Below, one piece after another: positions 31,802 to 39,924 of a stretch of 64,000 nucleotides of DNA (positions are counted from its first letter, which is position 1; the number at the start of each line of letters is the position of its first letter). A program made the position numbers and the translations under genes. Source of the stretch: Burkholderiales bacterium (GTDB taxonomy: Bacteria > Pseudomonadota > Gammaproteobacteria > Burkholderiales > Burkholderiaceae_E); contig QEVL01000003.1 in assembly GCA_003577305.1 (NCBI GenBank), forward strand, positions 124,001 to 188,000, read 5' to 3'. The notes under the pieces were generated by a model, which worked only from the letters and a program-made list of their open reading frames with translations, did no database searches and was not told the DNA's origin.

Positions 31802-32115
31802 TCCTGCAGGCCTCGGCCGGCGCGCGCAAGTATGCGGGCGAGCCCTGCCTGCGGCACATGGTGCTCGCGGCGGTCGAGGCGCACCCCGACATTCCGGTGG
31901 TGCTGCACCAGGACCACGGCGCGTCGCCGGCGGTGTGCCAGCAGGCGATCCACTCGGGTTTCACCAGCGTGATGATGGACGGCTCGCTGCTGGAAGACGC
32001 GAAGAATGCCGCGCGCGAGATCGTCGAGGCGCGCTTCGACGCGTTCGGCTGCGCCGGCCAGGCCGCCAGAATCAGGCCGGTGCCGCTGGAGGCGGTGATC
32101 CAGTGCTGTCGCTGA
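31792..32115 (+). pseudogene. Remnant of class II fructose-1,6-bisphosphate aldolase (N-terminal and internal deletion)
   Basis: The frame opens with [24 protein letters not shown] and continues through [37 protein letters not shown]. It then jumps to [30 protein letters not shown]. The first block matches residues ~30-105 of CbbA/Fba-type aldolases (including the metal-binding His of HQDHG), the second their last ~35 residues. Roughly 215 central residues, with the rest of the active site, are missing, and the first ~30 residues were lost into the tkt end. No start or promoter of its own remains. In many betaproteobacteria fba lies in the same cluster as tkt. Confidence 0.85.
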
Positions 32116-32268
32116 CGGGCTGCGGGCCCGGGACGTCGTCGCCTGCCGGTGCCTGTCGAGCGCGCCGCGCGACCGGCAAGCGTCTTCCCGGAGCGTCGCG
32201 TGCCGCGCATCGACCGGCGAGGCCGGAAGCCTCTAAGATGAGCCCCCGGCAGACGAACGGAGGCCCCG

Positions 32269-33126
32269 ATGCGCTGGCAGGGAGAACGCGAGAGCTCGAA
32301 CGTCGAGGACCGCCGCGGCATGAGCAGCGGCCGGGCCGGCCTGGGACTGGGCACGATCGTGATCGCGCTGATCGCCGCGTGGCTGTTCGGCGTCGATCCG
32401 CGAATGATCATGGGGGTGCTCGAAGGCGTCGACACGGTTTCCGGATCGTCGACGCAGCAGCGAGGCCCCGCCCCGGCGCCGACCGACGAGACCGGCCGTT
32501 TCGTCTCGGTGGTGCTCGCCAGCACCGAGGACGTCTGGTCGCAGATCTTCGTCCAGGCCGGCAAGACCTACGATCCGCCAAAGCTGGTGCTGTACAGCGA
32601 CCGGATCGGCACTGCCTGCGGACTGGGCGCCGCGGCCTCGGGGCCGTTCTACTGCCCCGGCGACCAGCGACTGTACCTCGACCTGGGTTTCTTCCAGCTG
32701 ATGCGCGACCGGCTGGGCGCACCCGGCGACTTCGCACAGGCCTATGTGATCGCGCACGAGGTCGGGCACCACGTGCAGAACCTGCTCGGCACGATGGACC
32801 AGATGCAGCGCGCCCGCCAGCGCGTCTCCGCGCAGCAGTACAACGCGCTGTCGGTGCGGCTCGAATTGCAGGCCGACTGCTACGCCGGCGTCTGGGCCAA
32901 CCACTCGCAGCAGGCGCGCAACTGGCTCGAGAAAGGCGATATCGAGGAAGGCATGAACGCCGCCTCCGCGGTCGGCGACGACCGGCTGCAGCGGCAATCC
33001 CAGGGGGTCGTGATACCGGACACCTTCACGCACGGATCGTCGGCGCAGCGCATGCGCTGGTTCCGTACCGGGCTCGAGAGCGGACGCGCGTCGCAGTGCG
33101 ACACGTTTTCCGCGCGAACGCCTTGA
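32269..33126 (+). CDS. Neutral zinc metallopeptidase, YpfJ family
   Basis: Membrane-anchored zincin of 285 residues. One N-terminal membrane helix lies at ~24-41 (GLGLGTIVIALIAAWLFGVDP). The metal site IAHEVGHHVQN has His163 and His167 with Glu164, and the likely third ligand is in LELQADCYAGVWA. PFYCPGDQRLYLDLGFF is a family block. Substrates are unknown for this family. A TAAGAT hexamer about 30 bases upstream may be its -10. It is intact although it sits between broken genes. Confidence 0.9.
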   Translation: MRWQGERESSNVEDRRGMSSGRAGLGLGTIVIALIAAWLFGVDPRMIMGVLEGVDTVSGSSTQQRGPAPAPTDETGRFVSVVLASTEDVWSQIFVQAGKTYDPPKLVLYSDRIGTACGLGAAASGPFYCPGDQRLYLDLGFFQLMRDRLGAPGDFAQAYVIAHEVGHHVQNLLGTMDQMQRARQRVSAQQYNALSVRLELQADCYAGVWANHSQQARNWLEKGDIEEGMNAASAVGDDRLQRQSQGVVIPDTFTHGSSAQRMRWFRTGLESGRASQCDTFSARTP

Positions 33127-33145
33127 CTACCGAAGGAGGAGCTCG

Positions 33146-33664
33146 ATGAGCCGCACCGCCCTGGCCGCCTCGCTGATCGCGATCGGCATCACTGCCCCCG
33201 CCTGGGGCGCACCCGTCATGATGTCCGGCGAATGGGCGAAAGCCGCCTGCGACGCCTGGAACAAAGACCCCGTGCTGACCGACAAGCTCGTCGAAAGCGG
33301 CTGGGTGGCGAACGACAAAGGCCGTGGCTACAAGATCATGCAGGTCTATCGCACCGACTGCGGCGACAAGCCGACCGCCGAATTGCGCGTCGCACTCGAG
33401 AACGGCAAGGCAACCTGCGTCTACGGCGGCGCGCCACAGGCCGACAGGCTCGATTCGGGCGCCGACTACGTGATGAAGGCCGAGACCGCGCGATGGATCG
33501 AAATGGGCCGCGGCGACTACGGCCCGATGCGGGCGATGTTCATGCAGCGGCTTGGTTTCGACGGACCGAAGCTCGAGGCAATGGGGAACATGGGGCCGTT
33601 CGAGAACTTCCTGCTCCTCGTCGGCAAGGTCGCGAGCGAGACCGGCACCTGTCCGGGCAAGTAG
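33146..33664 (+). CDS. Exported SCP2-like protein
   Basis: Protein of 172 residues with a cleavable signal (ALAASLIAIGITAPAWGA). The mature part reads MMSGEWAKAACDAWNKDPVLTDKLVESGWVANDKGRGY and ends with MQRLGFDGPKLEAMGNMGPFENFLLLVGKVASETGTCPG. The arrangement resembles secreted SCP2/sterol-carrier-like proteins of betaproteobacteria that may bind hydrophobic ligands. Three cysteines may form a disulfide. GAAGGAGGA precedes the ATG, 19 bases after the protease gene. The SCP2 assignment is from memory of the family. Confidence 0.65.
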   Translation: MSRTALAASLIAIGITAPAWGAPVMMSGEWAKAACDAWNKDPVLTDKLVESGWVANDKGRGYKIMQVYRTDCGDKPTAELRVALENGKATCVYGGAPQADRLDSGADYVMKAETARWIEMGRGDYGPMRAMFMQRLGFDGPKLEAMGNMGPFENFLLLVGKVASETGTCPGK

Positions 33665-33675
33665 TCGCCCGTCCC

Positions 33676-34285
33676 GCCACCCCGCCGCGCGGCAGCGCGC
33701 GGCGATCGCCTCGACCAGCACCGGCCACAGCGCCGGCGGCAGGTCGTGTCCCATCCCTCGATCGCCATCAGCCGTGCACCCGGGATCCACCTCGCCGTGT
33801 CGCACCCGGCCTCGAGCGGCACCAGCGGGTCGTCGACACCGTGGATCACGAGGGTCGGCGCCGAGATCCGCTTCAGCCGGGCGCGACGATCGGGCGTCGC
33901 GATGATCGCCAGCAACTGGCGCAGCGTGCCGGCCGGATCGTAGGCGCGGCGCACGCCCCGCTCGATGTGGCTGCGCAGCGCGGCCGGATCGGCCGGGAAG
34001 CCCGGACTGCCGATCACGCCGAACAGCGACACCAGCTGCTCGACCACGGCCTCGACGTCGCCCGGCCTGGGCACGGGGCGCAGCAGCGCGGTGCTGCCGT
34101 CGCCAGCCAGCAGGCCGGGGTAGACGATCACCGGTTGCCCGTCGCCGCGCGGGGCGAGCCGCAGCAGCGGCCGCGACCAGAAGCGCTGCGCCGAACTCCC
34201 GGGGCGCGCGCCACTCGAGCGCGAGCCGCACGACGCCCGGCGCGCGCATCGGGCCGGCCTCGTACCAGCGACGCGCGTTGTGCAT
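33676..34285 (-). pseudogene. Alpha/beta hydrolase remnant with frameshifts and internal deletion
   Basis: Three pieces of one hydrolase occur in different minus-strand frames. The N-terminal piece from ATG 34285 reads MHNARRWYEAGPMRAPGVV and WRAPREFGA. A middle piece has PLLRLAPRGDGQPVIVYPG and LLAGDGSTALLRP, then jumps to APTLVIHGVDDPLVPLEAG with WIPGARLMAIEG. A last piece, GMGHDLPPALWPVLVEAIAARC, is in yet another frame near 33760. The nucleophile elbow and lid are missing between the GDGST and VEAVVEQL parts, so the protein cannot work. No stop codon of the original gene can be recognised. Confidence 0.75.
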
Positions 34286-34329
34286 CGATCGGTCTTGCCC
34301 GCCCCTGGGCCCGGATCGTGCCGCCCGCC

Positions 34330-35211
34330 TCAGAGTTTCAGCGCGGACAGGTCGAGGCGGCCGTCGTGCACCGGCGGGCACCAATAATAGGCGCCGGTCT
34401 CGGGGCGCGTGAAGCGGAACAGCGCATCCTCGATGCCGTCTTCGAGTCCGGCCATCCGCTTCAATTGCGCGATGAACGCATCGAAGCTCTTGCCGAACGC
34501 GACGAACACCAGCCCGGCGCGCCGACCGTCGGACCAGGGCATCGAGCGACGTATGACGAAGGCTTCCGGATCGAAGCTCTCCTGGGCGGTACGCTTCACG
34601 TGCGCCGAGGGCGGCGCGTCGTCGATTTCCTCGTTGTCGTCGCGGCGCCGACCGATCGTCGCGTCCTGTTCCTGCGGCGACATGGCGTCGAACAGGTCGA
34701 AGCGGTGCACCCAGCGCTGCACCGCCACGAAGCTCGAACCCGCGGGCGCGGCGCCGCCCTGCGGCGCGATTGCGGCCGCGATCGCGTCCTCCCCCTTCGG
34801 GTTCTCGGTGCCGTCCTCGTAGCCGCTCAGGTCATCGCCGTCGCCGTGCCTGAAGGCCATCGTGAGATCGACCAGTTCGAACGCCGGTGCCAGCGCGTCC
34901 TGCATGTGCCGCGCGCGGTGGAACAGTTCTCCGGCGTCGTCACCGCGCAGCCACAGCCAGAGATCGGTCGGCGTCGATGGAATCGCGAGCCGCGTGGACT
35001 GCAGCGCGGGAAAGCTGTGCAGCCCCGCGATTCCGGCGCCCAGCGACGCGACCAGCGAAGCCCCGAGCCCGGCCACGCAGCGCTCGCCGTCGACCAGGGT
35101 CGCCAGCGTCTCGAGTGCATCGCGCAGGTCGGCGCCGGGCGTGGCGACGAAGGAGAGGTAGCGGGCCGATTGCGGAATCGGCATCAGGATGGCGGACTGG
35201 TATCCGGGCAT
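34330..35211 (-). CDS. Dyp-type peroxidase
   Basis: Dye-decolorising haem peroxidase of 293 residues. The GxxDG motif is GYEDGTENP with catalytic Asp133; the proximal haem ligand is probably His204 in PSAHVKRTAQ. The distal Arg is expected in FVIRRSMPWSDG. No signal peptide is present, so it is likely cytoplasmic or in a nanocompartment; no encapsulin gene is seen nearby. It is complete and divergent from the YbaK gene 118 bases away. Confidence 0.92.
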   Translation of the reverse strand: MPGYQSAILMPIPQSARYLSFVATPGADLRDALETLATLVDGERCVAGLGASLVASLGAGIAGLHSFPALQSTRLAIPSTPTDLWLWLRGDDAGELFHRARHMQDALAPAFELVDLTMAFRHGDGDDLSGYEDGTENPKGEDAIAAAIAPQGGAAPAGSSFVAVQRWVHRFDLFDAMSPQEQDATIGRRRDDNEEIDDAPPSAHVKRTAQESFDPEAFVIRRSMPWSDGRRAGLVFVAFGKSFDAFIAQLKRMAGLEDGIEDALFRFTRPETGAYYWCPPVHDGRLDLSALKL

Positions 35212-35329
35212 GCGTGCAATCTCCGATCGAGGGGCCGGCGAGCGGCCCGCCTTGAAACCCGGAGATTATCCGCCAGAAGCCCCGGTTCATCCTGCCCTAT
35301 GATCGAGGCCACGCCCGTTACCGACTCCG

Positions 35330-35830
35330 ATGAAACCCGCCCGGCACCCCACCGCACTGCGCACCGCGCAACTCCTGCGCGACGCCGGCATCGACGTTGC
35401 GGTCGTCGAGTTCGAACAAGCCACGCGCACCAGCGCCGAAGCGGCAGCGGCAATCGGCTGTACGGTCGCCGAGATCGCGAAGTCGGTCGTCTTCCGCGGC
35501 CGCGACAGCGGGCTGGCGATCGTCGTGGTCGCGAGCGGCGCCAATCGCGTCGACGAGGCCAGGGTGGCTGCCGCCGTGGGCGAGCCGCTCGCGCGCGCCG
35601 ACGCCGACTTCGTGCGCTCGGCCACCGGTTACGCGATCGGCGGCGTCGCACCGATCGGTTACCCGGGCACGGTGAAGCTCGTGCTCGACGAAGACCTGCG
35701 CCGCTTCGAGACGGTCTGGGCGGCCGCCGGAACGCCGTTCTCGGTGTTTGCGCTCACGCCCGCCCAGTTGCAGGAGATCACCGCAGCCGCGTGGGTGGCG
35801 GTCAGGCAGGAAGCGCGCGCCCGTTCGTGA
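35330..35830 (+). CDS. YbaK/EbsC-family aminoacyl-tRNA deacylase-like protein
   Basis: Trans-editing domain protein of 166 residues, related to those that clear mischarged Cys- or Ala-tRNA(Pro). Characteristic segments are EQATRTSAEAAAAIGCTVAEIAKSVVFRG (with the conserved Lys of IAKS), VVASGANRVDEARVAAAVGE and TGYAIGGVAPIGYPGTVKLVLDEDL. The family's precise tRNA substrate varies and cannot be fixed here. It is intact and has a short leader. Confidence 0.88.
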   Translation: MKPARHPTALRTAQLLRDAGIDVAVVEFEQATRTSAEAAAAIGCTVAEIAKSVVFRGRDSGLAIVVVASGANRVDEARVAAAVGEPLARADADFVRSATGYAIGGVAPIGYPGTVKLVLDEDLRRFETVWAAAGTPFSVFALTPAQLQEITAAAWVAVRQEARARS

Positions 35831-35839
35831 CGCGCCGCG

Positions 35840-36634
35840 TCACGACGCAGCGCCCGCGCCGGAGCGCTCCTGCAGCGTGCGTACGACTCGCACCGTATCG
35901 CGATCGTCGGCATCGGGCACGACGCGAAAGCCCAGTTGGCGGGCCAGCCCGAGCATTCTCCGGTTCGTGGCCAGCACGATCCCTTCCATCGTGGCGAGCC
36001 CGCGGCGCCGCGCGACGTCGATCAGCATGCGCATCAGAATCCCTGCCAGTCCGCTGCCGTGCCAGGCGTCGGCCAGCGCGATCGCGAATTCGCAGCCGGT
36101 GCGCGTCGCATCGACACCGTAGCGCGCGGCCCCGACGATCTGCTCGCGTCCATCGTGGCTCGTGGTTGCCGCCAGCGCGAGGTCACGCTGCTGGTCGACC
36201 TGCGTGAGCGCGCGCAATTTCGCCGAAGGTGCCTCGCGCACGACGGCCATGAAGCGCTGGTAGCGTGTCTCGTCGGAGAGACTGCGAATGAAATCGGCCT
36301 CGAGCGCAGCGTCGCCGGGACCGATCGGCCGCACCGTGACCCAGGTCGAGCCGATCAGGAAGCGCATCGGGCGCAGTTGGACCGGCACCCGGCCCGGCGC
36401 AGGCGTGGGCTGCGCGGATTGCGCGGCCCGCCGCCCGGCAAGGTACTCGACGACCGTCTCCAGCGTCTCGAGGTGATCGTAGTCGGACTCGGGCACCTCG
36501 ATCGACAATCGCTCGGCGAACGCGTCGAGCAGGTTCAGCCAGTCCATCGAATCGAGCCCGACCTGTTCGCGCAGCGGCCGGTCAGCCCTGATGCGTCGCG
36601 CCAGCACCGTTTCGCGGATCTCGTCGCGTTCCAA
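35840..36634 (-). CDS. Fusion of an acyl-carrier-protein-like domain with a GNAT acetyltransferase
   Basis: Residues ~1-65 form a small carrier domain with PLREQVGLDSMDWLNLLDAF, whose Ser in LDSM would carry phosphopantetheine, then PESDYDHLETLETVVEYLAGR. Residues ~90-264 form a GNAT fold: VTVRPIGPGDAALEADFIRSLSDETRYQRFM, the acyl-CoA loop ADAWHGSGLAGILMRMLI and GIVLATNRRMLGLARQLGFRV. In relatives I recall, carrier and GNAT are separate neighbouring genes. The carrier's first helix also looks about ten residues short, so the fusion may come from a deletion. Start is TTG at 36634 (ERDEIRETV); the frame is open further upstream, so the start is uncertain. Confidence 0.72.
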   Translation of the reverse strand: MERDEIRETVLARRIRADRPLREQVGLDSMDWLNLLDAFAERLSIEVPESDYDHLETLETVVEYLAGRRAAQSAQPTPAPGRVPVQLRPMRFLIGSTWVTVRPIGPGDAALEADFIRSLSDETRYQRFMAVVREAPSAKLRALTQVDQQRDLALAATTSHDGREQIVGAARYGVDATRTGCEFAIALADAWHGSGLAGILMRMLIDVARRRGLATMEGIVLATNRRMLGLARQLGFRVVPDADDRDTVRVVRTLQERSGAGAAS

Positions 36635-36734
36635 CGAAGGGTTCCCCGATGCACGAGCCTGCGCGCAAGCCACCGTCCGTAACGCCGTGGCGTCCGGGCC
36701 GACTTTACATCGGTTCGCAAACGAGGAGGCCATC

Positions 36735-37209
36735 ATGCTGCCGGATTCCGCATTGCCGGCACGCAACCTGCGTCCCGGAGTCTCGGTGGCACGGACCTTG
36801 CTCATCCCGACCGCGCCTGTCACGCCCGCCTCGCCTGCATCGGCGGTCATGATCGACCGCACCCAAGCGCGGGCGGTCACGGTCAATCCGACAACTGCGC
36901 TGCAACGGGCCGAGCAGTTCATGATCCACCAGCGCGTGCACATGCTCTTCGTCGTCAGCGAGATGCCCGAGTTGCAGGGTCTCGTCACCACGACCGACCT
37001 TCGCGGAGATCGCGCGATGCGCACCGTCCAGGAGCGCAACGTGCACTACGAGGATCTCTGCGTGGCCGACGCGATGACGCCGCTGTCGATGCTCGATGCG
37101 ATCGACGACCACCGGTTCGCGCGCGCAGGTCGAGCGACAACTGGGCACCGTGATCGAGGCGTCGGGCCCGACGTTCGACCTTGCCGAGCTCGGACAGGCC
37201 ATGTCCTGA
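36735..37209 (+). pseudogene. CBS-domain protein remnant (internal deletion and frameshift)
   Basis: A good start (GAGGAGG then ATG at 36735) opens PDSALPARNLRPGVSVAR and a first CBS domain: VNPTTALQRAEQFMIHQRVHMLFVVSE and LVTTTDLRGDRAM. After MTPLSMLDAIDDHRFARA the frame is lost. The original C-terminus is still readable in another frame as RAQVERQLGTVIEASGPTFDLAELGQAMS and its TGA at 37207-37209. Most of the second CBS domain (about 45 residues) is missing between them. The product, if made, would run on in the wrong frame. Confidence 0.75.
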
Positions 37210-37433
37210 TCATCCCCCCACGACCGTTTCGCGCGCTATCGCCACCGCGCCCCACTCACGCCCCTCGGCATCGTGCAGCACGCCGAGTTGCATCACGACG
37301 TACGGTCGCTCTCCGCTCCTGGGCACCGCGCGCGTGGTCAGCGGCTTCCCGGACTGCTTCGTCGCGCCGGCCGCAAGTGCCGCGCGGTAGCCCTTCCAGT
37401 GCGCCTCGCGCAGACCCCGCGCTTCATGCCGCC
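37210..37433 (-). pseudogene. PAS-domain protein C-terminal fragment
   Basis: A minus-strand frame reads HEARGLREAHWKGYRAALAAGATKQSG, then TTRAVPRSGERPYVVMQLGVLHDAEGREWGAVAIARETVVGG and a stop at 37210-37212. LREAHWKGYRAAL and LLxDAxGxxxGAVAIARE-like ends are typical of the second half of PAS sensor domains. Its N-terminal half is absent, and the sequence just upstream belongs to other remnants. Function is lost or unknown. Confidence 0.55.
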
Positions 37434-37559
37434 GGCAGGGCCTCGACCAGCGTGATCATCCGCTTGCGCATCGCTTCGTCGGGCAGCATGCCGACCGCGA
37501 CGCCCGTGTTGTCGGACATCTTCCCGGAACGGCTGGTGGCCGGCGTGATCGCGGTGACC

Positions 37560-37857
37560 GCCGATCTGCAGTCGCGTGAAGTAGATGAAGGTGGCCATCA
37601 CCGCGACGATCAGCGCGTAGGCGCAGATCGCGAGCAGATACGGTGATCGCGACACCGAGCGGCCCTCCCAGACACTACCCCCGATCACCGCGCGATCGAC
37701 CGCACTCGACGCGCCCCTGTCCTCGCCGGCTATCGCGCGCCGGCTACAGCACCATCAGCGCGGTAAGCACGAAGAAGAAGAACAGCGCGGCGACCAGAAC
37801 CCGTGCGAGCTCGTCGCGGCGGATGTTCGTGAATCGTTGCAGAAGCGCGGCAGCCAT
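37560..37857 (-). pseudogene. Major-facilitator/nucleotide-translocase-like protein remnants
   Basis: From ATG 37857 the minus strand encodes MAAALLQRFTNIRRDELARV, then LVAALFFFFVLTALMVL and an in-frame TAG (37744-37746). After the stop the frame still reads PARD, where relatives continue RPARD. A second piece (from GTG 37688) reads IGGSVWEGRSVSRSPYLL, AICAYALIVAVMATF and IYFTRLQ, resembling a middle segment of the same betaproteobacterial transporter family. About 200 residues are missing between the pieces. Family assignment is from remembered sequence patterns and is tentative. Confidence 0.55.
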
Positions 37858-37999
37858 GACGACATCACCGTGACGAGGACGTCATGATGGCGCAAGGGCC
37901 TCGGTCATTCGTGCCCGGTCCCGCTGTCGGAGGGCACCGTCGCGTGCTACCATTCTCCGACACAAGGCGGTCGAAGATACGCTACAGGGGGAGGAGTTC

Positions 38000-39145
38000 A
38001 TGCGCCATGCTGCCAAGGGCCGTTACATGGGCCAGATCTCGAGGCGCGACCTGCTCAGGAGCGGCGCCGCAGTCGGTCTGCTGGGCACGGCACTCGGCAC
38101 GGCGCCGCGGCCGGCGCGCGCGCAGGCCCTGTCGGGCGCGGTGCCCGAGGTCGATTCGGTCGCGGTGCGCGTCGTCACCGACTCGTATCACCATGCGTTC
38201 GAGCCGACGCGCAAGATGGGTGACCTGACGGTGCAGCGTTTCGCGTTCGCGCTCGCGAAGGATCGGCCGCCGCGCAAGGCACTCCAGAACGAGTGGGGAC
38301 TGGCGCTGCACCTGGAATCGCGCCGGGGACAGGACACCCGGCAGTTACTCATCGACTTCGGCTACACGCCGGAGACACTGAACAACAACCTCGAGCTGCT
38401 GGGCATCGATCCGGCCAGGCTGGACGCGCTTGTGCTCAGCCACGGGCACTACGATCACTTCGGCGGTATGGTGGGTTTCCTTGCCCAGCACAAGGGGCGT
38501 CTGAAGAAGGAACTGCCGTTCTACCTCGGCGGCGAGGAGTGTTTCTGCACCCGCGAGGCGGGCGTCGGCGATGCCGCGGGCGACTTCGGCACCCTCGATC
38601 GGCAGGCGATCGCCGACGCGGGGCTCAAAGTGCTCTACGCGGACCGGCCCTCGGTCATCGCGGGTCATGCGTTCTCCACGGGTCAGATCGGCCAGGTGTC
38701 GTTCGAACGCGTACTCGCGCCGACCCGGATGAAGCCTGGCTTCGCCAACGGTGTCGGATGCCGCCCCGAGGGTCTCGCCGAATCCAAGCGAAACGTCGCA
38801 ATCATCCCGGATGACTTCAGCCATGAGCAGGCCACCTGCTTCAACCTCAAGGGCAAGGGACTGATCGTGATCACCTCCTGCGGCCACCGCGGCGTGGTCA
38901 ACTCGGTGCGCCGCGCGATGACCCTATCAGGTATCGACAAGGTTCACGCGGTCATGGGTGGCTTCCATCTCGCGCCCCATCAGCCGGAGTATCTGCGACA
39001 GACGGTTGCCGAATTGAAGGCGATCAATCCCGACTGGCTGATCCCGATGCACTGCTCGGGCGAAGCCTTCATCGCCGTCGCGATGCAGGAGATGGCGGCC
39101 AAGGTGCTGCGCTCGTCGACTGGCACACGCTACGTGTTCGCGTAG
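38000..39145 (+). CDS. Tat-exported metallo-beta-lactamase-fold hydrolase
   Basis: MBL-fold protein of 381 residues with a twin-arginine signal (ISRRDLLRSGAAVGLLGTALG, cut near ARA). The metal site SHGHYDHFGG has His148, His150, Asp152 and His153; later ligands are in TSCGHRGVVN and PMHCSGE. The layout resembles dihydropteridine/RFAP-synthase-like MBL proteins of unknown substrate. GGGGGAGGAG precedes the ATG. It is intact although flanked by broken genes on both sides. Confidence 0.88.
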   Translation: MRHAAKGRYMGQISRRDLLRSGAAVGLLGTALGTAPRPARAQALSGAVPEVDSVAVRVVTDSYHHAFEPTRKMGDLTVQRFAFALAKDRPPRKALQNEWGLALHLESRRGQDTRQLLIDFGYTPETLNNNLELLGIDPARLDALVLSHGHYDHFGGMVGFLAQHKGRLKKELPFYLGGEECFCTREAGVGDAAGDFGTLDRQAIADAGLKVLYADRPSVIAGHAFSTGQIGQVSFERVLAPTRMKPGFANGVGCRPEGLAESKRNVAIIPDDFSHEQATCFNLKGKGLIVITSCGHRGVVNSVRRAMTLSGIDKVHAVMGGFHLAPHQPEYLRQTVAELKAINPDWLIPMHCSGEAFIAVAMQEMAAKVLRSSTGTRYVFA

Positions 39146-39210
39146 TTCGGAGCGGGCGGCCGCAGCCGGCAGTTGCACCACCACGACATCGTGCGCCACG
39201 CGCCGACGCC

Positions 39211-39830
39211 CTACGCGCTGCAGGACGACCGACGCCAGTCGCCGGCCCGAATCCGACGTGCGTGAATCCGGAACCTGACCGCCAACCACCGCGAACGCAC
39301 CCCCGGGAATCGACAACGGGCCGATCCCGAAGCGGGATTGCTCCAGCGAGAACGACCGGCGCACCGCGAACTCGTCGGCGCCCCGATCGACCCCTGCGTC
39401 GACATCCACAGGCGCTGTCGTTCCATGCAGGGTGATCTCGGCCCGCAGCGGTCGTGCGTCGCCCACGACACCGATTCCGCGCACCGCCACCAGCATCTCG
39501 GCGGATGCCGGTCGGCTTCCAGAACCTTCCCGAGCATGTTCCGACGCGTACCGGCGACGTCGGGCGCCGCGAGGCCTGAGACGTCGCGACTCGAGACCAC
39601 GTGATCGTGCCCGAACTGCGCAAGCGTGCCCGACGACGAATTCGCCGCGCATCCTCGCGCCGCCGGCGTCTTCCGACCAGCTGAACGGGACTTCGATCGT
39701 CTGCTGCACGCCCTTCAGCGTCAACGTCCCGCGCGCAAGGCAGCGACCGGGTCGGCGCTGCGGATGTCCGTCGCCCGGAACGTCGCCTGGGGATGCCGCG
39801 CGAAGTCGAACTACTGGGTGCCGTGATCCC
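39211..39830 (-). pseudogene. YceI-family protein remnants (several frameshifts)
   Basis: Minus-strand pieces in changing frames resemble YceI lipocalin-like domains. The first gives FDFARHPQATFRATDIRSAD, then GTLTLKGVQQTIEVPFSWSED and ARMRGEFVVG. The second gives FGHDHVVSSRDVSGLA, RRNMLGKVLEADRHP, then ASAEMLVAVRGIGVVGD and EITLHGTTAPVDV, SLEQSRFGIGPLSIPGGAFAVVGG, and VRFRIHARRI with a stop at 39211. The first half ends where the second begins, so two YceI-type genes may have been joined by a deletion. At least three frame changes make it non-functional. Confidence 0.7.
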
Positions 39831-39924
39831 GGGCGTTCGCGCGCCACGGGCGGCAAGACCGGCGAGGACCTTCGACAACCACGTCATCCGGACCGTGCCT
39901 GGCCGGAAGAGAAAGGTCCTCCAC

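Noticed and set aside
39830-39924. Possible yybP-ykoY manganese riboswitch before terC
   Set aside because: The leader is short and overlaps YceI remnants; none of the conserved loop sequences were seen.
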